Positions 25,901 to 32,582 of a stretch of 34,776 bases of DNA are shown one piece after another. The stretch's first letter is position 1. Each line of letters starts with the position of its first letter. The notes beneath the pieces were generated by a model, which saw only the letters and a list, made by a program, of their open reading frames with translations, was not told where the DNA came from and did not search any database. The DNA comes from Chryseobacterium sp. CH21 (GTDB lineage: Bacteria; Bacteroidota; Bacteroidia; Flavobacteriales; Weeksellaceae): assembly GCF_004119445.1 (NCBI RefSeq), contig NZ_QICI01000047.1, positions 1 through 34,776 of the forward strand, in the 5' to 3' direction. Both the position numbers and the translations under genes were made by a program.

Positions 25901-26017
25901 ATGGTAGTCCCAACCGGTTTTATTAAATCCGTTTAAAATTTTTTCTCTGTCTTCTGGTGACAGCAATACAGCTGATCCTATTGATAAGGTTTCTAATGAG
26001 GGAATTTCGTTTGACAT
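22904..26017 (-). CDS. Stand-alone NRPS-like A-PCP-reductase enzyme
   Basis: 1037 aa in three domains. Adenylation (about 40-530): core motifs YTSGSTGKPKG (192-202), AFDISVWE, YYGPTE (327-332), YRTGD and NGKTD. The substrate-pocket Asp (AFDIS) is present, so an alpha-amino acid is likely; by manual alignment to GrsA the remaining pocket looks aromatic-rich, but I do not predict a substrate. Carrier domain: FFDIGGNSLL with phosphopantetheine Ser581. Thioester reductase (about 660-1037): NAD(P) motif TGVTGFVG (669-676) and catalytic Tyr833/Lys837 in YVRSKW. The architecture matches Lys2-like reductases, so the product should be an amino aldehyde or alcohol made from one activated amino acid. 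No condensation domain, partner or PPTase is nearby. Confidence 0.93.
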   Translation of the reverse strand: MSNEIPSLETLSIGSAVLLSPEDREKILNGFNKTGWDYHHEETLESLFRKQAILNPDKTAAVYQDQEITYRDLDQKSNQVANLLMSRGIKEGKYVPIWLDRSLEWIVAVLGVVKTGAAYVPIDPAYPAKRVEYILSDTSADVIITNQILKDFLSETEKSKVFDLSTMENLNHLSSEYPGITVHQKSLAYTIYTSGSTGKPKGVMVSHQAIQHLVTWHNHHFHVDHSSKLTLVAGLAFDISVWETWSALTSGATIFMANNEDRTDAIALVNFYRRNQITHGFVPTVLAPSVVNDSRNYQDLKLKYLFTGGEKLKPVLTSELNYELVDYYGPTECTVYATFKKVKDTGGAYISSIGKPIANAKAYILGENMELLPVGAVGELCIGGNILAEGYLNNKDLTDAKFITNPFNETEKLYRTGDLAKWKPDGDIEFLGRIDNQIKIRGFRVELGEIERTLIQQKNIKEALVIGKETEGSTRYLIAFIVLEPGVTMDISSVRNSLKDELPGYMIPAQIIFIDKIPLTANGKTDTQALKDLADKEAKELISLEPPTNETERITVDIWSSVLERPVINITDNFFDIGGNSLLVATVAVALQRKLDVKVYLRDIYQYPVLQQLSEVLIARSRETREAIPAEDVEPYVELQKDVYLAPGTVFAGGFDPKQVENPATIFLTGVTGFVGIHLLKELLDTTNADIYCLVRAEDEFYAMEKIDRCFKQYHIPQNIQQKSRIIPVIGDLALPSLGLSEEKFMQLAKQTDLIYHSGSSVNFIEPYSYMKAPNVEGLREIIKLAGAEKTKCLALLSTISVYSWGHLFTGKTVMLESDDIEQNLMSVSKDIGYVRSKWVMEAVADLAAKEGLPLITYRLGYAMCHSETGASASYQWWSGLVKNCIEFKSYPALTELREGLITVDYMTKAMAHITKNKEAIGKKFNLIARPETNLTLEDFFGLMKKYYPFTLKDLPYKEWRKQWEDDSKNRLYPLTSLFRDNMHEGLSTVELYQNTYIWDCSNVIQYLEGSGIKEPVLDKKILDSYLKYLEFRLNSI

Positions 26018-26457
26018 AATAATAATTTGATTTGGTTTAAAAATCTAATATTCAATGGCTTTGATCCTTTATAAAGCAGGAAACACCTGAGCACAAGGGA
26101 TAACCACAGCTTACTTACAAAATATGTGTATTCATAATAGTCTTATAAACTGAACAATACAGAGTCTTATGAGATCCGCTCACAGAGCAGAACGGTAAAC
26201 AACATTCAAGCGCTGTTTATTTCAGGCGAAAAGGAGAAAGAAAATACTGATATTCTTAAGAAAACAAGGGTAAATCTTTATTCTTTATTTATAATTTTAT
26301 TTCCATAATGTATTATGTTTAATAATCCAACAATCAAACTTAACATAATATTTTAAAATATATGTTACATAATTACTATGTTATTCTCTTGAAAGAGAAT
26401 TAAACTTATGAAAAAAAACTGAGTATTTAGTTTTAAATCAAGCAAATAGAACAAAAA
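26018..26457. other. 440-bp intergenic region with two dyads
   Basis: This separates the NRPS-like gene from the comM fragment. No gene is visible. It contains an imperfect inverted repeat TAACATA..TATGTTA (26341-26367), a perfect ATTCTCTT-GA-AAGAGAAT dyad (26383-26400), and a weak A/T-rich hairpin followed on the - strand by eight T (about 26404-26434), which could end comM transcription. The NRPS promoter is presumably here, but no clear TAnnTTTG was found. Confidence 0.55.
26404..26434 (-). terminator. Weak A/T-rich terminator after comM
   Basis: On the - strand AAAACT and AGTTTT flank an 8-nt loop and are followed by T8. It lies 24 nt after the comM stop. The stem is short and has no G-C-rich core. 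Confidence 0.4.
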
Positions 26458-27141
26458 TTAAGCGTTCCAGAATTCACGATCCAGACTTCTGTATTGTATA
26501 GCTTCGGAAATATGGTGGGACAAAATATTTTCTGATTCTTCAAGGTCGGCAATTGTTCTGGCTACTTTCAATATTCTGTCATAAGCTCTTGCCGAAAGAT
26601 TAAGTTTTTCCATGGCCAGTTTTATAAGTCCGAAAGAGGTTTCGTCTAATTCACAAAAGGCTTCAATTTCTTTGGGCCCTATCTGTGCATTGCTGCTGAT
26701 ATTCAGATTTTGATATCTTTTATTCTGAATGTCTCGGGCTATGAGCACCCGATTTCTGATGTCTTTGCTTTTTTCACCTTTTCTTTTTTCAGAGAGTTGT
26801 TCGAATTCTACCTTCTGAACTTCGATATGAATGTCAATTCTATCCAAAAGCGGTCCTGACAGTTTATTCATATACCGCTGCATTTCATAAACGGACGAAG
26901 TATTATTGGGATCATCAGGAAAGAACCCGCTTGGACTTGGGTTCATGGAAGCAACCAACATAAAGCTTGCAGGATAATTTACGGTAAACCGGGCTCTTGA
27001 AATGGTAACCTCCCTGTCTTCCAAAGGCTGCCTCATTACTTCCAGTACCGTTCTTTTAAATTCGGGCATTTCATCAAGAAACAAAACTCCATTGTGGGCA
27101 AGTGAAATTTCTCCCGGCTGGGGGTAGCTTCCCCCTCCCAC
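26458..27141 (-). pseudogene. comM: comM (YifB, Mg-chelatase-like AAA+) 3' part, cut by a Tn7-like insertion
   Basis: The frame contains the C-terminal 227 or so residues of ComM: VGGGSYPQPGEISLAHNGVL with Walker B GVLFLDE, sensor-1 LVASMNPSPSG, arginine-finger segment GPLLDRIDIHIEV, and the C-terminal Mg-chelatase domain (LNLSARAYDRILKVARTIAD). Family proteins are about 500 aa, so roughly the first 280 residues (Lon-like domain and Walker A) are missing. The frame stops matching exactly at GTGGG 27137-27141, where the transposon end begins. The apparent GTG start is not real. ComM is a branch-migration helicase that aids natural transformation, so the insertion should abolish it. Lack of zinc-binding Cys here is usual for Bacteroidota forms. 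Confidence 0.93.
27137..27141. repeat. Probable 5-bp target-site duplication (one copy)
   Basis: CCCAC (GTGGG in comM orientation) directly precedes the terminal TGT. Tn7-like elements make 5-bp duplications; the partner copy should flank the right end, outside the window. Confidence 0.5.
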
Positions 27142-27205
27142 TGTAAATTAGCAAAGTAAACAAGAATATTTATTGAGTTTTCAATAGCATTCTTGTTTAC
27201 TTTGC
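27142..27205. repeat. Transposon left end: TGT terminus and 17-bp inverted repeat
   Basis: TGTAAATTA is followed by GCAAAGTAAACAAGAAT (27151-27167) and its exact reverse complement at 27189-27205. Between them TATTGA (27171) and TCAATA (27181) add a six-pair inner stem around GTTT. The 55-nt unit can form one long hairpin. The 17-bp arms are good candidates for TnsB sites, in opposed rather than the usual direct orientation. Confidence 0.75.
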
Positions 27206-27213
27206 AATGTTTT

Positions 27214-27245
27214 TTTGCATAGTTAGTAGGAATAGTTTAACTTTT
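27214..27245 (+). promoter_or_regulatory. Candidate promoter of the tns operon
   Basis: TTTG (27214-27217), a 20-nt spacer and TAACTTTT (27238-27245, seven of eight matches to TAnnTTTG) fit the Bacteroidota -33/-7 layout. The ATG at 27257 is 11 nt away, so the leader is very short. TnsB bound to the adjacent end could repress it. Confidence 0.55.
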
Positions 27246-27256
27246 AACTGTAGTAA

Positions 27257-27963
27257 ATGCGAATAGTTCAGAATAAGGTGAGAAAAATTGGCCTCAAATA
27301 CCGATCATTATCGGGACGCTTTTATAGTGTGAAAAATAACTCAGAAGTAATATTTGAATCTTCATTAGAAAGAGATATGATAATGATGATGGAAATGGAT
27401 AAGTTTTGCCATAGCTATCATGAACAACCTGTGAAGATATCATTCACAGATAAAACAGGAAAAAAAAGAAACTACGTGCCTGATTTTTTAATGTTTTTTC
27501 ATCAAGGATTGAAATCAGAAGGTATGAAACCCTTATTAATAGAGGTAAAATACAGAGAAGATTTACGAAAAAATTTTGGTGAGTATAAAGAGAAGTTTAG
27601 AGCCGCAATTGACTTTTGCAAGATCAATAATTATGAGTTTAGAATCATCACCGAGTATGAAATTCGGACTCAATTCTTGGAAAATGCATACTTTTTATAT
27701 CGCTATAAAAAAATAATGATTTGGAGTTGGGAAATCCTGATGTTGAGCTTTTAATAAAGATTATGTGTAATTTAAAGCTGACAACTCCAAAAAATCTTAT
27801 AAATTTATCTGCACAAGATAAACAAAAGCAGGAGGAGTTAATCTATATTTTATGGTATCTTGTATCTAGAAATATAATTTGCTGTGATTTAGATTCTCCT
27901 ATAAATATGAATAGTGAAATATGGATTGACGATTTGTTTGCTAATAGATATGATCAAGAATAA
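27257..27963 (+). CDS. tnsA: TnsA-like transposon endonuclease, frameshifted at an A7 tract
   Basis: The first frame (165 aa to 27754) has the TnsA catalytic pattern: Glu38 in FESSLERDM, Asp76 in NYVPDF, and Glu96/Lys98 in LIEVKYRE. This restriction-enzyme-like nuclease cuts the 5' strands at the transposon ends and works with TnsB for cut-and-paste movement. After the A7 tract 27707-27713 a shift to the -1 frame gives NNDLELGNPDVELLIKIMCN and the rest of the C-terminal domain, ending at 27963. The whole is about 235 aa, near the usual 230-270. The first frame's own end (IWSWEILMLSF) has no family likeness. tnsB follows after 3 nt. The frameshift may be a sequencing error, mutation or slippage. 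Confidence 0.88.
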
Positions 27964-27966
27964 CAA

Positions 27967-29873
27967 ATGGAAAATATATTAAATGTACAAGAAGGTGTGA
28001 AAGTAATTTATAAAGGTATGGATTGTCATATTTTTCGAGTTATTGATACCAAAAAAGTTAGCGTACAAGAAGACAATACGGATATAATCCATACTGTAGG
28101 GTTAGAAGAAATTTCTCTTCCAGATGTTATAAAAGTTCAAAAAAGAGATTTTGTCGATCTAACCAAAGAAGAGTGGGAAACAGTAAAGTTTCGCCATGAA
28201 ATCATTGAACCTGTTCTTAAAAATAAGGGTGATATAAATATTGTATTAAAACAAGCAAAAGAGGCTGGTGTCCATCGGTCTACCATCTATAGATGGATAA
28301 ACTGGTACGAAACTACTGGCCAAAAATTTTCTTTATTAGGAGAAAGAAAAAATGGAGGCAGAGGAAAATCTCGATTGACAAAAGAGCAAGAAGAAGTAAT
28401 TAATAAATCAATAGAAGACGTTTATCTAAATCCGCTACGAAAGTCTATCTACGCCGTAATCATTGATATTCAAAGAAAAAGTCGGGAACAGGGCATCGAG
28501 TCCCCCCACGAGTCAACTATTAGGCGAAGAATAAAAACAATATCTAAGAAAGATACTATCAAAGCGAGATATGGAGCTAAAATGGCAAAAGATAAATTCG
28601 CTCCAATACGAGGTGAATTTCCTCATGCAAACACAGCATTGTCTGTAGTACAGATAGATCATACACCTGTTGATATTATTTTAGTCGACGAAGTCTTTCG
28701 CAATCCTTTTAATCGTCCATATCTGACTTTGGCCATAGATGTTTTTAGTCGAATGGTTGTTGGTATTCATCTCTCATTTGATCCTCCCGGAGCCTCCGGC
28801 ACAGGAATATGCATATCAAATGCAATTTTGCCAAAAGAAATTTATTTGGACAAGTTAGGAATTAAAGGAGAATGGGGATGCTGGGGAGTTATGGAAACTA
28901 TTCATGTAGACAATGCTAAAGAGTTTAGAGGAAATATGTTAAGAAGGGCCTGCGAAAACTACAATATAAATTTAGAATTCAGACCACCCGCAACACCGGA
29001 GTATGGCGGTCATATTGAAAGACTTTTAGGTACATTATCCAAAAAGATACATGATCTTCCTGGAACAACTTTTTCAAACTCTCACGAAAAAAGCACCTAT
29101 AAATCTGAAAAACATGCGTCCCTTACACTTGAAGAATTTGAGAAATGGATAGTCACCTACATTGTTAATGTTTACCATAAACAAATCCATTCAGGTATTG
29201 GAATGTCTCCAGAAAAAAATATCTAGCGGGAATTTATGGAGATGAAAACAATCCAGGTATTGGACTTCCTCCCCGACTCCTGAATGAAAGAAAAATCAGA
29301 TTGGATTTTATGCCATATTTTGAAAGAAGTATTCAAAAATATGGTATTATTATAGATCATATTTATTATTATTCAGATGTTTTAAAAAATTATATTAATG
29401 TAAGAAACAAGTCCAGTATTTCTAAAAAATATCTATTTAGAAGAAATCCTAAAGATATCAGTGTAGTTTATTTTTATGATCCTGAGACATCCGAATATTA
29501 TGAAATCCCCTATAGAAACTCAATTTATCCATCTATATCAATTTGGGAATACAGAGCTGCGGTAGACAGTTTGAAAAAGCAAAACATAAATAGCATTGAT
29601 GAGCAAAGTATATTTGATGCTTACCAAAATTTGGAAGATATTGAAATTAATGCAGTTCGCTCCACTAAGAAAATGAGTAAAAACTCCAGACGAATTTTAA
29701 GCAAAAAGTTTAATACTACCAACGATTTTTTGGATGAAATAAATAAAGGTATAAGAATTCCAAACTTGAATAATACGGATGATAAACAAGAAAAAGAAAC
29801 TTCTCATCCAAAAAATGATTATAGCCACTTAAAACCTTATGCAAATTTAGATGATGAAGCATTTAACTCCTAA
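27967..29873 (+). CDS. tnsB: TnsB-like DDE transposase, frameshifted at an A7 tract
   Basis: About 635 aa if read through. An N-terminal part is followed by a helix-turn-helix (VLKQAKEAGVHRSTIYRWIN, about 92-111) and the RNase H-fold core with Asp231 (VVQIDHTPVD), Asp315 (IHVDNAKEF) and Glu351 (GGHIERLLG), 36 residues apart. This is the DDE triad of Tn7 TnsB / TniA transposases, which cut and join the 3' ends. The first frame ends at 29226. One base more in the A7 tract 29213-29219 restores KKYLAGIYGDENNPGIGLPP and joins the downstream 190-aa frame, whose C-terminal segment should contact TnsC. The 3' end overlaps tnsC by 23 bp. Confidence 0.92.
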
Positions 29874-30741
29874 AACTAAAGAAGCTGCACTATTAAACAA
29901 TGAAGAACGTATTCGTTATTTACTTACACCGAAGTGGATACAATATCCACGTGCTGAGAAAATCATAAAGAAAATGGAGGATCTTATGAGCTATCCAACC
30001 ATTGACAGAATGCCCAATTTATTAATAGTCGGTTCAACAAATAATGGTAAGACAGCACTTATAAGACATTTTGAAAAAAACAATTCAGCTTATATCAGAA
30101 AAGATGATGACAAACTAGTTGTACCGGTTCTTTTAATTCAAGCACCTCCGGAACCGGATGAAAGAAGCTTTTATAACAAAATTTTGGAGAAGTTAAATGT
30201 TCCAATAATAAGTAGTGAAAAGCCTGACAGTAAGCAAAGAAGAATTATTTTTTTCTTCAAGGAGATGAATATCAAGCTCTTAATTATTGATGAAATTCAT
30301 CATGTTTTATCTGGTAGTGGGCACAAACAAAGACTGTTCTTAAATGTTCTCAAATATTTAAGTAATGAATTAAAAGTGTCAATTGTTTGTGCCGGGATTC
30401 ATGATGCATTTAATGTTATACAATCCGATGCACAACTTGCTAATCGCTTTGATAATAAAATTCTGGATACATGGGTTGATAATGAAGACTTCTATCAGCT
30501 TCTAATAAATTTTGAAGCATTTTTACCTTTAAAAGAGCCTTCAATGCTGATTGAGAATTCACTCGCAACAAAAATTTTATATCGATCAGAAGGATTGATT
30601 GGAGAAATTACAACAATATTAACACTATCTACAAAATTAGCCATAGAAAAAGGCAAAGAAAAAATAACACATCAAATTTTAGATAGCATAGATTATAAAT
30701 CACCACAAGATCGTAAAAAATCTTTCAGAAGATTTTCATAA
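29851..30741 (+). CDS. tnsC: TnsC/TniB-type AAA+ regulator of transposition
   Basis: 296 aa with Walker A GSTNNGKT (61-68), Walker B LLIIDEIHH (143-151), sensor-1 region VSIVCAGIHDA and an arginine-containing LANRFDNKIL. Length and motifs fit the short TniB-like branch of TnsC rather than the 555-aa Tn7 TnsC. It would form ATP-dependent filaments on target DNA, linking TniQ at the attachment site to TnsB. Two ATG codons open the frame (29851, 29854) inside the tail of tnsB, so translation is probably coupled. The basic end (PQDRKKSFRRF) may contact DNA. The frame is intact despite A7 and T7 tracts. Confidence 0.93.
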   Translation: MMKHLTPKTKEAALLNNEERIRYLLTPKWIQYPRAEKIIKKMEDLMSYPTIDRMPNLLIVGSTNNGKTALIRHFEKNNSAYIRKDDDKLVVPVLLIQAPPEPDERSFYNKILEKLNVPIISSEKPDSKQRRIIFFFKEMNIKLLIIDEIHHVLSGSGHKQRLFLNVLKYLSNELKVSIVCAGIHDAFNVIQSDAQLANRFDNKILDTWVDNEDFYQLLINFEAFLPLKEPSMLIENSLATKILYRSEGLIGEITTILTLSTKLAIEKGKEKITHQILDSIDYKSPQDRKKSFRRFS

Positions 30742-30768
30742 TACATTTACAGACATATAATTTCTCTT

Positions 30769-30776
30769 TATATTTG
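30769..30776 (+). promoter_or_regulatory. -7 box of the structured RNA / lipoprotein unit
   Basis: TATATTTG is a full match to TAnnTTTG, 28 nt after the tnsC stop. Transcription would start near 30782, just before the structured region. The upstream TTTAC at 30746-30750 is a weak -33 candidate. Confidence 0.5.
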
Positions 30777-30783
30777 CTAAAAT

Positions 30784-30965
30784 ATAAAGTAAACGTAAAG
30801 CGTAAGCTATCGTATTGGACAAGGAAAACCGCTAATTTTCAAAAGTATCCAAATTCGATAGACTTACGCCCATGTCATATATTGGCGTGGGCTGAGTCTT
30901 TCTGGATATTGGGTTCTTAGCGGTACCTCCTTGTCGGATTGGCTTCAGTTCCACGCTTTTTGTTA
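30784..30965 (+). ncRNA. Candidate structured RNA between tnsC and tniQ, with competing folds
   Basis: The non-coding stretch is dense in complementary segments. Nested fold: 818-825 with 928-935 (GACAAGGA/TCCTTGTC), 828-835 with 917-924 (ACCGCTAA/TTAGCGGT), 845-850 with 904-909, 860-864 with 895-899 (AGACT/AGTCT), 868-874 with 886-892 (GCCCATG/CGTGGGC); add 30000 to each. Competing helix: GCGTAAGCTATCG (30800-30812) with CGATAGACTTACGC (30856-30869), 13 pairs with one bulged A, which uses bases of two inner stems and otherwise crosses the outer helix. GCGTGG (30885) can also pair with CCACGC (30951), which is followed by five T. A promoter box precedes it. No known RNA family was recognised. 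It may be a switch, a pseudoknotted sRNA or a DNA site. Confidence 0.6.
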
Positions 30966-30998
30966 TCCTTTGAAAAAATGATTACAAAATTCAATATT

Positions 30999-31486
30999 AT
31001 GAAACATCTTTTTTTACAGCTTATTTAAGCTTCATTCTACTAATTTTAGGTTGCAATAAAGCTAAAAAGGAAAGTCCCCTTACACCTTCTCCATCAATTC
31101 AAAAATCAACTAATCCGGCTGAAGATCTTTTAGGAAAATATTCGACTCAAAAGAGTAAATCAAATGAGGTCAATTTTAAAATTGTAAAAGAAAATGGAAA
31201 GTATATTTTATATGAGTATAGCAAAAAACATAAAACATGGAACTTCTTTTCTGATTTAAAGATTATCTCTGGGGAAGATACAAAGGCTTTTGTTGGTTAT
31301 TCAATTTTTACAAATCTAATGTCTGACACAGGCTTTTATACTAATAAAAGCGGAGGAATTGGCTTTTTCAAAATAAAACAAGGATCTGAAATACGTACAA
31401 CTTGGTCATCTGGTAAGTCAGCTTCTAACTTTTTGATATTATATTCAAATGGTACAGTAAAAAATGGTTTCAAAGTATCCGAGTAA
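30999..31486 (+). CDS. Small lipoprotein inside the transposon, one-base frameshift in the signal peptide
   Basis: ATG 30999 begins MKHLFF; with one extra T in the T7 tract 31009-31015 the frame continues TAYLSFILLILGCNKAKKES, a lipoprotein signal with lipobox ILGC. The mature part stays open to TAA 31484-31486 (about 162 aa in all): a Pro/Ser linker, then EDLLGKYSTQKSKSNEVNFK, IVKENGKYILYEYSKKHKTW and ASNFLILYSNGTVKNGFKVS, i.e. a small beta domain. An in-frame ATG at 30978 is an alternative start. No family recognised. It is probably cargo; it lies 10 nt before the chosen tniQ start and may share its transcript. Confidence 0.6.
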
Positions 31487-31496
31487 TATTGTCAAA

Positions 31497-32471
31497 ATGG
31501 TTTTCGTCCCAGAATTAAATAAGAATATTTGGGGAGGCTACATTCCCCCAAAAAAAGATGAAATTTTTTCCAGTTGGTTTTTAAGATTGGCTCAGGCTCA
31601 TTTATTGAAGAGTCATAGTTTTAGTAAATTAACGCTTGAAGGATATTCACTTTGGAATAGAGATAATGATATATATCCCAATGATTTTCTCATTAAAGTA
31701 ATAGAAATAAATACACCTCTAAGTCCTGTTCAAATTAATAATCTTTTTTTAATTAACTATGAGGGATTTCTTTTCGAAAGGATTAACAAGCAAGGTTTTA
31801 CCATAGGTTTAATCCCATTAAAAATGTATCATCGGAAAAGGACTGGAAAAGGAATAATGTATTGTCCATGCTGCTTAAAAAACAATCACTACTATAAAAA
31901 ACAATGGAGAGTATTCTATTCCATTGCATGCTTAGAATGTGGTGTTTTATTAAGAGATGATTGCACCGAATGTGAAAATCCAATTACCTACCATCGTCTT
32001 GAACAAGGAAATAAAAATGAGATTTTAAACTTTCCGCTCAATTACTGTGCATATTGTCATTCTGATCTTTGTAAAAATCCTATCAGGGCATCAAAGACAA
32101 TCTTACAATTTCAAAAAAAAATAAACACTTATTTACAAAATGGCTTTACTGAAAACTTAGTTTATTCTCATCAGTTTTTCGAAATGTTGTATAAAGTTTC
32201 TGCATTAATTAGTCGCGAACACGATACCTGGGGAAGACTAAGGAAAGCCTGCTGTATAGAATTTGGAAATATACCTACCATAATAGATAAACCTTTTTAT
32301 CTTTCAACTTTGAAAGAGCGGATCGACATTTTGCTTTTGTCCTTTAAATTACTTGAAAATTTAACGCTTTTTGAAAATATCGTAAGAAAACATAATATTC
32401 GTTTATCTGAACTAACGAAAGATAAAACGATTCCTTTTTATTATCTTAACAGATTTAAACTTGCAAAATAA
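31497..32471 (+). CDS. tniQ: TniQ/TnsD-like target selector
   Basis: 324 aa from ATG 31497, after the lipoprotein stop; the frame is also open from ATG 31464, which would overlap that gene. The N-terminus shows the TniQ pattern YIPPKKDEIFSSWFLRLAQAH. Zinc-binding cysteines follow: YCPCC, ACLECG, DDCTEC and YCAYCH. These are the TniQ zinc fingers. The C-terminal third (TLKERIDILLLSFKLLENLT...) is helical. TniQ/TnsD proteins bind the attachment site and recruit TnsC, so this protein is the natural candidate for recognising comM. It is shorter than Tn7 TnsD (508 aa). The only TniQ in the window. Confidence 0.88.
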   Translation: MVFVPELNKNIWGGYIPPKKDEIFSSWFLRLAQAHLLKSHSFSKLTLEGYSLWNRDNDIYPNDFLIKVIEINTPLSPVQINNLFLINYEGFLFERINKQGFTIGLIPLKMYHRKRTGKGIMYCPCCLKNNHYYKKQWRVFYSIACLECGVLLRDDCTECENPITYHRLEQGNKNEILNFPLNYCAYCHSDLCKNPIRASKTILQFQKKINTYLQNGFTENLVYSHQFFEMLYKVSALISREHDTWGRLRKACCIEFGNIPTIIDKPFYLSTLKERIDILLLSFKLLENLTLFENIVRKHNIRLSELTKDKTIPFYYLNRFKLAK

Positions 32472-32582
32472 TTTTGATTAGAAGAGAAAATTTTTGATGA
32501 AAATTATCTGTAAAGTAAATATGAAAGAATTGTGTCCTAACAAAGTTAGTAACTCTAGTCTAGTATTGACTAATTCAGATTA

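Noticed and set aside
30786..30794. AAAGTAAAC matching the core of the transposon-end 17-mer, as an internal TnsB site
   Set aside because: Only 9 bp in AT-rich DNA; the flanks do not match, so chance is likely.
30800..30869. Integron attC site or retron msr/msd for the bulged inverted repeat
   Set aside because: No GTTRRRY/RYYYAAC core sites, no integrase and no reverse transcriptase are present in the window.
30884..30925. Similarity of GGGCTGAGTCTTTCTGGATA to the 5' end of tmRNA (GGGGCUGAUUCUGGAUUCGA)
   Set aside because: The likeness is short and there is no tag-peptide frame, no tRNA-like acceptor and no CCA-like end; bacterial tmRNA is longer and chromosomal.
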